This document shows, piece after piece, positions 25,491 to 34,933 of a stretch of 36,806 nt of DNA. The stretch is from assembly GCA_021399395.1 (NCBI GenBank), contig JAAFKJ010000073.1:1-36806 (forward strand), written 5' to 3'. Origin of the DNA: Candidatus Heimdallarchaeota archaeon (GTDB taxonomy: Archaea > Asgardarchaeota > Heimdallarchaeia > Heimdallarchaeales > Heimdallarchaeaceae). The position numbers and the translations under genes are program-made. The number at the start of each line of letters is the position of its first letter. Within the stretch, counting starts at the first letter, position 1. The notes under the pieces were generated by a model, which worked only from the letters and a program-made list of their open reading frames with translations, had not been told where the DNA came from and made no database searches.

Positions 25491-26084
25491 ATGTTAATAT
25501 TAGTAGAATCTATTGAATCTCTAATGCCAACACAACCTGGAAGAATCTTTAAAGTCGTACTTATCGGAGACGGAGCAGTAGGAAAGACAAGTTTACGCAG
25601 AAACTATTTGGGTAAAGCATTCAGAGAAAATTACTTGATGACAATTGGGGCAGATTTTAGCGTGAAGCAAGTTCCTTATGAAGATTATATTGTAAGTCTA
25701 CAGATATGGGATCTCGCAGGACAGCCCAGGTTTTCAGAGGTAAGAGGAGCATATTATTCTAACTCTTATGGGGCAATGGTTGTTTTCGACGTTACTAGAC
25801 CTAATACATTTACTAACATCGATTATTGGATTAATGAGATGATAAAATACAATAATAATAAACTCATTCCTCTACTAATAGTTGGTAATAAAACCGATTT
25901 AAGAGGAGCTACTCCTGACGAAGTGCAAGTAGATAGAACCTCAGCCATGACATATGCTCAAGTATTGAGCGAATGGGGAGGAATAAAAGTGGATTATATA
26001 GAAACCTCTGCTAAATCGGGGCAAAATGTTAATTCTTCATTTGAGAGACTTATAGATAGAATCTATTATCAAATGGGATTGTAG
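25491..26084 (+). CDS. Small Ras/Rab-like GTPase
   Basis: All five G motifs are present: G1 GDGAVGKTS (26-34), G2 Thr in YLMTIGADF (T51), G3 WDLAGQPRF with catalytic Q78, G4 GNKTDL, and G5 ETSAKSG. The switch I sequence YLMTIGADFSVK is Rab-like, so it most resembles Rab-family proteins of eukaryotes and Asgard archaea. The protein ends YYQMGL without a CaaX or CC prenylation motif, so membrane attachment, if any, works differently. A leaderless start at 25491 gives an 11-residue extension before MPTQPGRIFK; ATG 25524 is the alternative. Neither a GEF nor a GAP candidate is next to it. Confidence 0.93.
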   Translation: MLILVESIESLMPTQPGRIFKVVLIGDGAVGKTSLRRNYLGKAFRENYLMTIGADFSVKQVPYEDYIVSLQIWDLAGQPRFSEVRGAYYSNSYGAMVVFDVTRPNTFTNIDYWINEMIKYNNNKLIPLLIVGNKTDLRGATPDEVQVDRTSAMTYAQVLSEWGGIKVDYIETSAKSGQNVNSSFERLIDRIYYQMGL

Positions 26085-26100
26085 AAAAAACAAAAAGATT

Positions 26101-28155
26101 CTATTTTTTGAATCTAATTATTCTCTTTTTAATCAAAATGTAAAAAGTTAAACCGATGACAGCAGCTGAAGCTATACTGATTCCCACGCCCATATTAATA
26201 ACATCTTCACGTGCCATAGGATGATCAGTGATTAGGAGAGGATTAGTGCCTTTACGAACCTCAAGTCCATCTGAAAAATCATCTTCGTCAGTGTCCCAAT
26301 AATTGGGGTGGGTACCATAAACAAACTCATCACTGTTTATGAGACCATCATCATCAGGGTCTAGATCAGCATCTGAAGCATCTAGAGGGTCGAGCTTGTA
26401 TTTCACTTCCCAACCGTCATCACACCCGTCTCCATCACTGTCTTTGTCAGTAGGAGAAGTGAAATATTGATAGATTTCTTTTCCATCAGAGAGATTGTCT
26501 CCGTCAGTATCTTTGATAGTTGGATTACAGCCATAATCATGAACCTCTACACCATCTAAAGCACCATCAGCATCTGTGTCATTATTTAATGGACTAGAAA
26601 AGAATGTATGAACTTCTTCACCATCAATTAGGAAATCTTCGTCAGTGTCATTGTTCAATGGCTCAGTATCTTCCGATAATTCTTCAAGATTAATCAACCC
26701 ATCCAAGTCTGGATCTTCATCTGCATTTTCGACTAGTGGATCTAAGCCATTAATGACCTCCCAGCCATCTGGCATGGTGTCTCCGTCTGTATCTCGTCTT
26801 TTTGGGTTGGTACCAAAAACAAAGATTTCTTCGCCATCCTTCAGTTCATCTGTGTCAGTGTCTTGAGTTGTGGGCCCTGTATCATAAATGAATACCTCTT
26901 CACCATCCAATAGCCCGTCGTAATCCGTGTCGATTCGGTTTGGGTCGGTACCATAAACAAAGATTTCTTCACTATCAAGGAGTAAATCACTGTCTGTGTC
27001 ATTCAAATAAGGATTCGTGAAGTAGATGAAATTTTCTTGCATGTCATCTAACCCATCTGAATCCGTGTCAATGATTGCGAAAGGATAAGGATCATAATAG
27101 AATTTACCTCCATCTATGTCATAGACTCCTGAGCCAGTATAATTTGACCAATAATTGCCCACATTTGTATTAACGTCATACCAGACACTATTTTGTCCTC
27201 TGTCTAGCGCTTGTGATGTTGGGTTAGACCAATAGCTATAACTCCATGCATTACCAACTAGAAAATTGTGATGAAAAGTATTATTTGCTGAAGGCCAATC
27301 TGTTGAATACCAGTCAACATAGAAGCCATATGAATCACATCTCATAATAATATTTCCAAATGATTCTGATTCCTGTATTGCAAAGAGTTCTATCCCTACT
27401 CCACAATCAGAAATTAAATTGTGCTTAATTGTTATGTTGCTTGAATAAGACAGGTCAATAGCTCTATTTCCACCCCAGTTGCTTCCACCAATATCATCTA
27501 TAGTGTTATTAGCAATTGTTGTTCCATTACTACCGACAACATATACCCCTACATTAGAACTGTAATCACAAGTATTGTTGAACACATACGAGTTTTTACT
27601 GTAAAAAACACCAATCGGCATATCGTTGAAACCACAATGGTTATTGCTTATAGTTGCGTTTTCACATAAGTCAACGATTATCCCTCCATAATTGTTTTCA
27701 CAAATATTATCTGAAACAGTAATATTTGGACTATACAAGGTTTGTATTCCAGTACCACCTTTGATACTCTTACATGTGTTATTATAGATAGTTGCAGTTC
27801 CAGGAGCACAATCATAGATATTAATACCTATCATGTATGCGTCAACAAGACAATTTCGGATGATAAAATGACTATTAGTTCCCTCAACATAAATACCATA
27901 ATTAGTATCTGTGTTGATTTTGAGATTTTCAATTATATAGGGGTTGGATTCTGTCCCATTCCCTGCAAAACCGTTGAGAGCAAAATGAGAATTTTGATAA
28001 ATAGCAATTGCTGGTGATACAACATAATTTATTGATAAATCTTCAACTTTCACACTGTTTGTTTGTGCTTCAATTGGTGAAAGCATGAAAGAACTACTCA
28101 AAGTGACAAATAATAGTAACACTATAATCTTATTCTGATATACGGTTTTAGTCAA
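26101..28155 (-). CDS. Surface beta-helix protein with TSP3-type calcium-binding repeats
   Basis: Starts at TTG with GGGGAT 7 bases upstream. The signal peptide is residues 1-30. Residues about 60-330 are NosD/pectate-lyase-like right-handed beta-helix repeats (ITVSDNICENNYGGI, ATISNNHCG, TTIANNTIDDIGG). Residues about 365-645 hold twelve TSP3-like repeats of the DTDGDxxxDGxE kind, twice with the inserted DGWE...LDPL...DPDLDGLIN unit; these acidic loops should bind calcium and form a stiff stalk. A membrane helix (about 655-675) and RIIRFKK end the protein. The architecture suggests a carbohydrate-binding or scaffold head held away from the membrane on a calcium-dependent stalk; this function is inferred. 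Confidence 0.88.
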   Translation of the reverse strand: MTKTVYQNKIIVLLLFVTLSSSFMLSPIEAQTNSVKVEDLSINYVVSPAIAIYQNSHFALNGFAGNGTESNPYIIENLKINTDTNYGIYVEGTNSHFIIRNCLVDAYMIGINIYDCAPGTATIYNNTCKSIKGGTGIQTLYSPNITVSDNICENNYGGIIVDLCENATISNNHCGFNDMPIGVFYSKNSYVFNNTCDYSSNVGVYVVGSNGTTIANNTIDDIGGSNWGGNRAIDLSYSSNITIKHNLISDCGVGIELFAIQESESFGNIIMRCDSYGFYVDWYSTDWPSANNTFHHNFLVGNAWSYSYWSNPTSQALDRGQNSVWYDVNTNVGNYWSNYTGSGVYDIDGGKFYYDPYPFAIIDTDSDGLDDMQENFIYFTNPYLNDTDSDLLLDSEEIFVYGTDPNRIDTDYDGLLDGEEVFIYDTGPTTQDTDTDELKDGEEIFVFGTNPKRRDTDGDTMPDGWEVINGLDPLVENADEDPDLDGLINLEELSEDTEPLNNDTDEDFLIDGEEVHTFFSSPLNNDTDADGALDGVEVHDYGCNPTIKDTDGDNLSDGKEIYQYFTSPTDKDSDGDGCDDGWEVKYKLDPLDASDADLDPDDDGLINSDEFVYGTHPNYWDTDEDDFSDGLEVRKGTNPLLITDHPMAREDVINMGVGISIASAAVIGLTFYILIKKRIIRFKK

Positions 28156-28281
28156 TTAATATCCCCTATGTCTTGCAATATATAACCTACAATTTTTAGA
28201 ACGGTTATAAGTTATACCTAAAAACTTTGAATCATATGCACTTTTAACATTTTTTGTTTAAACCTAAGTTTTAACGAGAAA

Positions 28282-28425
28282 TTATTTAGTTGATTTTGTT
28301 GTTTTTTCAACATCTGCTTCCGATGATCTCATTAATTTAAAGAACAAAACAAGCAAAGCCAACCCAACAGCTGTAGCTACTGCCACCCAAAAAACTGTAA
28401 AGAAAGGTAAAGTTAATGCAGCCAT
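28282..28425 (-). CDS. 47-residue single-helix membrane protein
   Basis: ATG 28425 follows a strong AAGGTGA ribosome site 6-7 bases upstream, so this start is preferred over an in-frame ATG at 28503. The 47 residues hold one hydrophobic helix (TLPFFTVFWVAVATAVGLALL, about 5-25, then LFFKLMRSS) and a charged tail ending EADVEKTTKSTK. Not recognised. It is likely expressed on its own: a TATA-like AATAATT-rich stretch lies near 28462-28472. It could be a small subunit or regulator of a membrane complex; its neighbour is a P-type ATPase, but no link is shown. Confidence 0.6.
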   Translation of the reverse strand: MAALTLPFFTVFWVAVATAVGLALLVLFFKLMRSSEADVEKTTKSTK

Positions 28426-28640
28426 TCTTTTCACCTTAACTAGAATAGTAGAAGAAACGGTAATTATTAAACCTATTCTAAACCCATCCGACCGTGTCGC
28501 CAAAATACTTATAAACAGAAAAGACTTAAAAAGGGCTTTTCATAGACGAACTACAGCCCATCTAATACAGTTTTACAATTTTTAATCATTACAGAAACAC
28601 CAAAAAGTTGTTTTTCTAGCTGAGTACCTATTCTATGGAT

Positions 28641-28668
28641 TAAAAAATTGGATGTACCCAAAACATCC
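28641..28668 (-). terminator. Hairpin plus T-run terminator after P-type ATPase 1
   Basis: On the minus strand GGATGT (28668-28663) pairs with ACATCC (28655-28650) around a 7-base loop, followed by six T (28647-28642). It lies 20 bases after the ATPase stop codon and looks like a bacterial-style intrinsic terminator. Archaeal termination needs mainly the T-run. Confidence 0.6.
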
Positions 28669-28688
28669 AGATTAAATTGATTTTTTCA

Positions 28689-31517
28689 CTAGCAAATGCT
28701 TGCTTCATATTCTTCTACATCAGGTAATGGATAAAGTTTGCGTACAATGAATTTTCTAAGTTCCTCAGCAAGGAAAATTGGTATGACTATAGAGAAGATA
28801 ATCCCCCAATGTTCTATGTTTAACGGTGTTGTTTTGACGAAAGTATTCATGAAAGGAACATAAACTGCAAAAAGAATAAGAGCTAATCCAAGGAAAATTG
28901 CACCAAAGAGAGATCTGTTTTTGAAAATCTTTCTCGAGAAGACTGAACCATCTAAGCTAGTTGAAATGGAGTTGAATAGCTGAAAGATTACTATGGCTAC
29001 AAAAACCATTGTTTGAGCTCGTTTCAAGGAATTGATGTAAGTTTCAGAGCCTAGAACAGCAAGATCAGCACCCCAGTTTGTTGTCCAGTAGAAGATTATC
29101 ATCGAACCTCCTGCATAGAGAATACCTGTGAAGATAATCTTGAATAACATCCGTTTGCCAATTAAAGGTTCTTTTGGATCTCTAGGAGGACGTCGCATAA
29201 CATTTGACTCAGGTGCGCTTATACCTAAAGCCAATGCAGGAAAAGTATCTGTAACGATATTGATGAACAAAAGATGGATAGCTAAAACTGCAAGTTCAAT
29301 ACGTTCTAGAAAAATTGCACTGATAACCAGACCAAGAAGTACAGTCAAAATTTCTCCAGCATTAGCTGATAGAAGATAGGAAATGAAGCGTTTAATATTA
29401 TCGTAGATAATCCTACCTTCAGAGATTGCATCAATAATATTAGCAAAATTATCATCAGTAAGAATCATGTCACTAGCTTCTTTAGCTACATCAGTTCCAG
29501 AAATACCCATTGCGACCCCTATATCACTTCTTTTCAAGGCAGGAGCGTCGTTGACCCCGTCACCTGTCATGATTGTTACCTCTCCTTGTTTCTTCAGAGC
29601 ATTGACAATCCTCAGTTTATGAGAGGGATTTACTCGAGCAAAAATCTCTGTTTCATAGACAGCTTCTTCTAATTCTTCATCGCTCATCTCATCAAGTTGC
29701 GCACCTGAAATTGGCTCCATCCCTGCGCATAAAGCAATTGATCTACCAATTGCTTTTGCAGTTTCCATATGGTCTCCCGTGATCATGATAACATTAATCC
29801 CCGCTGCACGTGCTTTGTCGATTGATGGTTTAGACTGGTCTCTTGGTGGATCTATCATTGCTACAAAACCAACAAAGGTCAAATCTTTTTCAGCTTCTCC
29901 ACTAAAACCAGTTAGGATAATTTTTGTAGCTTCCTCTTGATCCAAATGACGAAAGGCTATACCCAGTATTCTATAAGCATAATTCGCTGAGTAAGAATTG
30001 CTTACTGTCAAGACTCTTTCTTTATCTTCAGCTGTCATGGGTTGTATTCCTTCGTGTGTATATTTTGATTCACATAAATCAAGCAACAAATCTGTAGCTC
30101 CTTTGATCATCAATGCATTTTCAGCAGTTTCCTTATTCTGAACAAGCACGCTCATCATCTTTCTCTCGCTATCAAATGGAAATAGATATTGTCTTGCCCA
30201 AGAGCTAATAATCTCACCTCTAAGGTGGCTTTTCTCAGCTAAAATGAGCAAAGCTACTTCGGTGGGGTCACCAAATATATCAAAATCGGGTGTATCATCT
30301 TTAATGCTAATAGAAGCTTCATTTGCGAGAGTGCAAACTTCTAGGGTTTTAAGCAATATAGGATCATCGTTCGCATCTTTTATTTCTGCACTATCTGTAC
30401 AAATTATGTCCCCATTATCAGAATAACCTGTTCCTGTTACATCATAGGGATGATCCATCGTCCAAATAGCTTTCACTGTCATCTCATTCTTTGTTAATGT
30501 ACCTGTTTTATCTGTGCAAATTACTGTAGAAGAGCCCAATACTTCTACAGCTGGAAGGTTTCTAATCAGGGATCGCTTTTTAGCCATTCTAGTTACTCCC
30601 ACAGCCATAGTAAGAGTCAGAACTACAGGCAATCCTTCTGGAACAGCTGCAACAGCTAAACCTATCGCAAAGATTACAACATCAGATGGTTTTTCAGGGT
30701 CCATCAATAAAAATCCTAAAAGTAAAATGATTGCAGAAAGAATAACTACACCAATGGTTAGTTGTTTTGCTAATTTAGCTAGTTTCTTTTGAAGAGGAGT
30801 ATCATCTGATTTAATATCCATAAGAGACGTAGCGATTTTACCTAATTCGGTTTCAAGTCCTGTAGCAACAACTATTCCTAACCCGGATCCATTTACTACT
30901 GTTGTCCCCTTGTAAAGCATGTTGATTCTATCGGCTAAAGGAGTTTTTTCTGGTAGGATATTGGTTTGCTTCCTAACAGGTAGAGACTCTCCGGTTAAAA
31001 TTCCCTCAAGAGTTCTTACTTCATAGCTTTCAACTAATCGTATATCAGCAGCAATAGTACTCCCTGCATCAAGAGATACAGTATCACCAGGAACTACATC
31101 TTCTGAACTAATCAAAGTTTTTATCTGATCACGAACTACTACAACTTCACTGACTGATAGATTTTTCAGAGCATTCATTGCCTTTTCAGCTGTTAGTTCC
31201 TGATAAAACCCTAATCCTGCGTTAACAGCTACAACTATGAATATTGCTACTACATCAATTATCGCTTCACTATCTTTTTCTATTATCCCCAATATTCCTG
31301 TGATAAGTCCAGAAACAAGTAAAATTATGATAAGTAAATCTGTAAACTGGCTAAGTAATATCTTCCAAGGGCTTATAGAACGACCAGAAGGGATAGTATT
31401 TTTACCATATTTTTCAAGTCTTTCTTTTGCTTCTTTGGAGCTTAAACCTTCAAAACGAGAATCAAGTAAAGTGTATAAATCGTTTGGATTTTTGTCATGA
31501 CCATCCATTGGACTCAT
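28689..31517 (-). CDS. P-type ATPase, SERCA-like (type IIA), copy 1
   Basis: Pumps cations, probably Ca2+, across the membrane using ATP. Visible: actuator motif LEGILTGESLPV, M4 motif AAVPEGLPVVLTLTMAVG, phosphorylated D336 in CTDKTGTLT, hinge TGDGVNDAPALKRSDIGVAMG. Calcium-site residues of SERCA are matched: Glu in PEGLP (M4), N and E in SANAGEILTV (M5), N, T and D in INIVTDTFPALALG (M6). The length (942) and ten-helix plan are normal for the family. ATG 31517 has a TATA-like AATATTTTTAAT about 27 bases upstream, suggesting a leaderless message. It follows copy 2 by about 100 bases, after a T-run, so the two may be separate transcripts. The exact ion is inferred. Confidence 0.93.
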   Translation of the reverse strand: MSPMDGHDKNPNDLYTLLDSRFEGLSSKEAKERLEKYGKNTIPSGRSISPWKILLSQFTDLLIIILLVSGLITGILGIIEKDSEAIIDVVAIFIVVAVNAGLGFYQELTAEKAMNALKNLSVSEVVVVRDQIKTLISSEDVVPGDTVSLDAGSTIAADIRLVESYEVRTLEGILTGESLPVRKQTNILPEKTPLADRINMLYKGTTVVNGSGLGIVVATGLETELGKIATSLMDIKSDDTPLQKKLAKLAKQLTIGVVILSAIILLLGFLLMDPEKPSDVVIFAIGLAVAAVPEGLPVVLTLTMAVGVTRMAKKRSLIRNLPAVEVLGSSTVICTDKTGTLTKNEMTVKAIWTMDHPYDVTGTGYSDNGDIICTDSAEIKDANDDPILLKTLEVCTLANEASISIKDDTPDFDIFGDPTEVALLILAEKSHLRGEIISSWARQYLFPFDSERKMMSVLVQNKETAENALMIKGATDLLLDLCESKYTHEGIQPMTAEDKERVLTVSNSYSANYAYRILGIAFRHLDQEEATKIILTGFSGEAEKDLTFVGFVAMIDPPRDQSKPSIDKARAAGINVIMITGDHMETAKAIGRSIALCAGMEPISGAQLDEMSDEELEEAVYETEIFARVNPSHKLRIVNALKKQGEVTIMTGDGVNDAPALKRSDIGVAMGISGTDVAKEASDMILTDDNFANIIDAISEGRIIYDNIKRFISYLLSANAGEILTVLLGLVISAIFLERIELAVLAIHLLFINIVTDTFPALALGISAPESNVMRRPPRDPKEPLIGKRMLFKIIFTGILYAGGSMIIFYWTTNWGADLAVLGSETYINSLKRAQTMVFVAIVIFQLFNSISTSLDGSVFSRKIFKNRSLFGAIFLGLALILFAVYVPFMNTFVKTTPLNIEHWGIIFSIVIPIFLAEELRKFIVRKLYPLPDVEEYEASIC

Positions 31518-31585
31518 GATGATAAGGAATGAACATCAATTAAAAATATTGGTTGGACATGAATATCCTATTTCAAGGAAATATT

Positions 31586-31602
31586 AAAAAAAAAAAAAAA
31601 AA
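31586..31602 (-). terminator. 17-base poly-T terminator after P-type ATPase 2
   Basis: Seventeen consecutive A on the + strand (T on the minus strand) start 18 bases after the stop of ATPase copy 2, followed on the minus strand by AATATTT. A run of this length is a strong archaeal stop signal. Confidence 0.6.
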
Positions 31603-31620
31603 GAAAAGTAAAAGAGGAAT

Positions 31621-34500
31621 TTAATGCATTCCTACAAAAGTTGCAAACTTAGCCATTCTTTCAGTTCTTAGGGCGTATCTGAACATCTCGAATAAGATAC
31701 AGAGACCCAAAGTGAACCCTAGGATTATTCCCCAATCAGCCCAACCAACAAGGTAATAAGCGAAACCGTCATCAGGTTTGAATCCTGTAAATACTGCTTG
31801 GAATGGAGGAATATAAATCACACCAAGTAAGAAAATCCATGAGAGAACTACTGCTCCGATCAAGTATTTATTCTTAAATGGATGAGATTTGAGGAATGAC
31901 GTAGCATTATCGTTCCGAGCAATGAATACAAACCACAATTCAAATGATAGAGTTGCAACAAATGCTAATGTTTGAGAATAAGCAACCTTTGCATCATGGA
32001 GTTGTTCAGCATCTAAAGTTAAGCTGTTTGCAGCAGCCCAATCGGCAATAACACGATCACCAATTCCCAAGTAACCTACTAAAAAGATTCCAAGTGAAGC
32101 AATTAGAGCTATAAGTCCAGCAAATGAAGCAAAAGCGTACATATCTCTTACAAAAGATGATTTTTTACCTCGTGGTGGACGTTGCATTAAGGAAGCGTCA
32201 TAAGGATCAAAGGATAATGATAGGGCAGGTAAAGCATCTGTGAGTAAGTTGAGGAAGAGAATCTGTAACGGTAAGAAAGGTAGCTCTTGAAATGCTGCAT
32301 AAATTATTAAAACTGCAAAAATTTCATCGAAGTTACAACTCAAGAGATAACGGATGAATTTCTTCATGTTCTCAAAGATGTTACGACCTTCTTCAACAGC
32401 AGAGACAATAGTATTAAAAGCATCATCAGTAATGACCATAGCTGCAACCTCTTTAGAGACGTCGGTACCAGTGATTCCCATAGCTACACCGATATCGGCT
32501 TTCTTCAAAGCTGGGGCATCATTGACACCATCTCCGGTTACAGCAACAACATGGTCCAGTTCTTGCAATATTTCTACTACGCGATATTTGTCTTTTGGAC
32601 TCATCCTACTGTAGACTTTTATGCCTTCTATCTTCTCTTGTAATTCTTCATTTGTCATAGTAGCGAATACTTCACCACTCACAACCAAATCCTCATCTGA
32701 TTCAACAATTCCAATTTCTTTTGCTACTGCTACTGCAGTTGGTTCTTGATCCCCAGTTATCATCACAGTTGTAATTCCAGCCATTCTACATTCTTCTATA
32801 GCACCTTTTACTTCTGGCCTGGCGGGGTCAATCATTCCGGTTAACCCTAGAAATATCATATCATCTTCTATTTCATTTTCTTTTGTCTTATCGTAATCTT
32901 TCGGCAATTCCCTATAAGCAACAGCTAATACTCTTAGTGCTTTTTCCGCAAGAGCAAGATTAGATTTCATTATTTCTCCTTCTAAATCTTTAGTCATCTT
33001 TGCTTCTTTGCCTTTCTCAATTGCGTAATTACACCTTGTAATAACAACAGGAGGACTTCCTTTCATGAATGCGTATTTCTTTCCATTGTCATCATGAATT
33101 GTTGTCATCCTTTTCCTGTCTGAATCAAAGAATATTTCATGCTCCATTTTCAATAACATTTCTTTTGAAAATCCTGCTTTTTCTGCTACTACAAGTAAAG
33201 CTGCTTCTGTTGGGTCTCCTTTGATATTTATTCTATCGTCCTCTCTAAGAACAGCTGAATTATTACAGTGATAACTTGTTTGTAGCACTGATTTCAAAGA
33301 TGGTATTGTCATAGGATCGACTTTCTTTCCGTCTTTTACGAAATCTCCATCTAGTAGGTAACCTGAACCTCCGACTTGATACAGTCCATCAATTGTCCAG
33401 ATTTCTTTAACTGTCATTTCGTTTCTGGTTAATGTACCTGTTTTATCACTGCAGATATAATCTACTGAACCTAGTGTTTCTACAGCTGGTAATTTTGAGA
33501 CAATAGTCTTCTTCTTTGCCATCTTTGAAACACCAATTGCTAAAGTAATCACTATTGCAGCTGGTAATCCTTCTGGTACAGCTGAAATTGCCAAAGCAAC
33601 TGCGGTTTCAAAGCTTTCCAGAAACCTTTCACCAAGTATAGCCCAATCAATTATCATTACTATTGCACAGAGAACTAGAATTATTATCCCTAGAACTTTC
33701 CCTAATTTATCTAGAGCTTGTTGTAATGGAGTCAATTCTTCTTTGACTTGAGTAAGTTCTGCTATTCTACCCATTTCTGTGCTCATTCCTGTAGCAGCAA
33801 CAATAGCTTCTCCTCGCCCATAAACACATGTAGTTCCTGAAAATATCATATTCTTTTTATCATGAATTCTTGCTTCTTCGGGAACTAGTTCTGTATTCTT
33901 TGTGACCGAGGATGATTCTCCAGTTAGAGAAGCTTCATCCACTTTGAAATTATTTGCAATTGTTAATCTACAGTCCGCTGGAATTTTGTCTCCTACTTCT
34001 AGTCGTACAATATCCCCAGGAACAAGTTCCGCACTGTGAACAATTTTTTCTTTACCTTCTCTTAATACTACAACTTCTTGTTCAAAGTATTCTTTCAATT
34101 TTGCTAAAGCTTGATTAGATCTATAATCTTGTACGAAACCTATTATCGCATTAATTATTACAATTGTAAAAATCGCAATCGCATCAATTATTTCTGATGT
34201 GCCCCCCTCTTCTCCTGCACCCACTAACCCTATAATCAAGCTGATGGTTCCCGCAATTATCAACAGTATAACTAAGAAACTTGTAAACTGGTTAATAACC
34301 ATTTTAATAACTTTAAAACGATCACTGATTGTCAGTTTATTTGGACCATAACGCTCAAGACGTGATACTACATCATTCTCAAATAAACCTTTTTCGTCAG
34401 TTTGTAGCTCTTTGTATACTTCTTTAATCTCCATATTATGCCATGGGATTAGTTCTTCGACTTCTTGTGGTATTTCATTCTTCTTCTTTTTCTTCAACAT
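31621..34500 (-). CDS. P-type ATPase, SERCA-like (type IIA), copy 2
   Basis: 959 residues beginning with a lysine-rich segment MLKKKKKNEIPQEV. Motifs: VDEASLTGESSSV (actuator), M4 ISAVPEGLPAAIVITLAIG, D352 in CSDKTGTLTRNEM, hinge TGDGVNDAPALKKADIGVAMG. M5 keeps the SERCA N and E in SCNFDEIF, and M6 keeps N, T and D in FLNLLTDALPALSLSF. It has an extra hydrophilic insert between helices near IGDRVIADWAAANSL that copy 1 lacks, and it ends with a short tail. It is clearly a diverged paralogue, not a recent duplicate. A TATA-like box at 34519-34528 sits about 25 bases before the ATG. The two pumps may serve different ions or affinities. Confidence 0.93.
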   Translation of the reverse strand: MLKKKKKNEIPQEVEELIPWHNMEIKEVYKELQTDEKGLFENDVVSRLERYGPNKLTISDRFKVIKMVINQFTSFLVILLIIAGTISLIIGLVGAGEEGGTSEIIDAIAIFTIVIINAIIGFVQDYRSNQALAKLKEYFEQEVVVLREGKEKIVHSAELVPGDIVRLEVGDKIPADCRLTIANNFKVDEASLTGESSSVTKNTELVPEEARIHDKKNMIFSGTTCVYGRGEAIVAATGMSTEMGRIAELTQVKEELTPLQQALDKLGKVLGIIILVLCAIVMIIDWAILGERFLESFETAVALAISAVPEGLPAAIVITLAIGVSKMAKKKTIVSKLPAVETLGSVDYICSDKTGTLTRNEMTVKEIWTIDGLYQVGGSGYLLDGDFVKDGKKVDPMTIPSLKSVLQTSYHCNNSAVLREDDRINIKGDPTEAALLVVAEKAGFSKEMLLKMEHEIFFDSDRKRMTTIHDDNGKKYAFMKGSPPVVITRCNYAIEKGKEAKMTKDLEGEIMKSNLALAEKALRVLAVAYRELPKDYDKTKENEIEDDMIFLGLTGMIDPARPEVKGAIEECRMAGITTVMITGDQEPTAVAVAKEIGIVESDEDLVVSGEVFATMTNEELQEKIEGIKVYSRMSPKDKYRVVEILQELDHVVAVTGDGVNDAPALKKADIGVAMGITGTDVSKEVAAMVITDDAFNTIVSAVEEGRNIFENMKKFIRYLLSCNFDEIFAVLIIYAAFQELPFLPLQILFLNLLTDALPALSLSFDPYDASLMQRPPRGKKSSFVRDMYAFASFAGLIALIASLGIFLVGYLGIGDRVIADWAAANSLTLDAEQLHDAKVAYSQTLAFVATLSFELWFVFIARNDNATSFLKSHPFKNKYLIGAVVLSWIFLLGVIYIPPFQAVFTGFKPDDGFAYYLVGWADWGIILGFTLGLCILFEMFRYALRTERMAKFATFVGMH

Positions 34501-34615
34501 GTCGACACCATATTTTTACTTTAATTATGTTATAACTTTACAATTGCATTTCTGCGGTAGCTTTAAAAGTTTTTTTCGTGCGGACATATAATAAAATAAT
34601 AGGTTCACTATAATA

Positions 34616-34933
34616 TTAACTAAGAAATTGTTTTAATTTACGGATTAATTCATCAATATCTTCTTCTGTATTATAGAAATGAGGACTTATCCTAAGACCA
34701 CCATACCGGCTAGAGATAATGATATTCTCACTATTGAGTTTTTTAGCTAGTTCGATGTTGTTAGGGAGACGAATGTTTACGACACCTGATCTGTGTTTTT
34801 CCTCTAGAGGAGAGATGAACTCATAGTTTCCAAGATTTTGTAGCTCGTGAATTAAATAATTTGTCAGTTTCATAATTCTTTTCTCAACATTTGCTATTCC
34901 ATATTCAAGGATTTTAAGTGGTTTCTTGTACAT
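34616..34933 (-). CDS. Aminotransferase class V, C-terminal part (split gene)
   Basis: The 105-residue frame KILEYGIANVEKRIMK to IISSRYGGLRISPHFYNTEEDIDEL is the C-terminal subdomain of class V PLP aminotransferases (cysteine desulfurase-like), including the Arg-rich GLRISPHFYN substrate/cofactor segment. It cannot work alone. Its first codons (MYK) lie in the inserted segment; coding homology starts near Lys at 34924. Together with the N-terminal part it makes about 379 residues, the family's normal length, once 230 intervening bases are removed in frame. No decay (stops or shifts) is seen in it. Confidence 0.75.
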   Translation of the reverse strand: MYKKPLKILEYGIANVEKRIMKLTNYLIHELQNLGNYEFISPLEEKHRSGVVNIRLPNNIELAKKLNSENIIISSRYGGLRISPHFYNTEEDIDELIRKLKQFLS

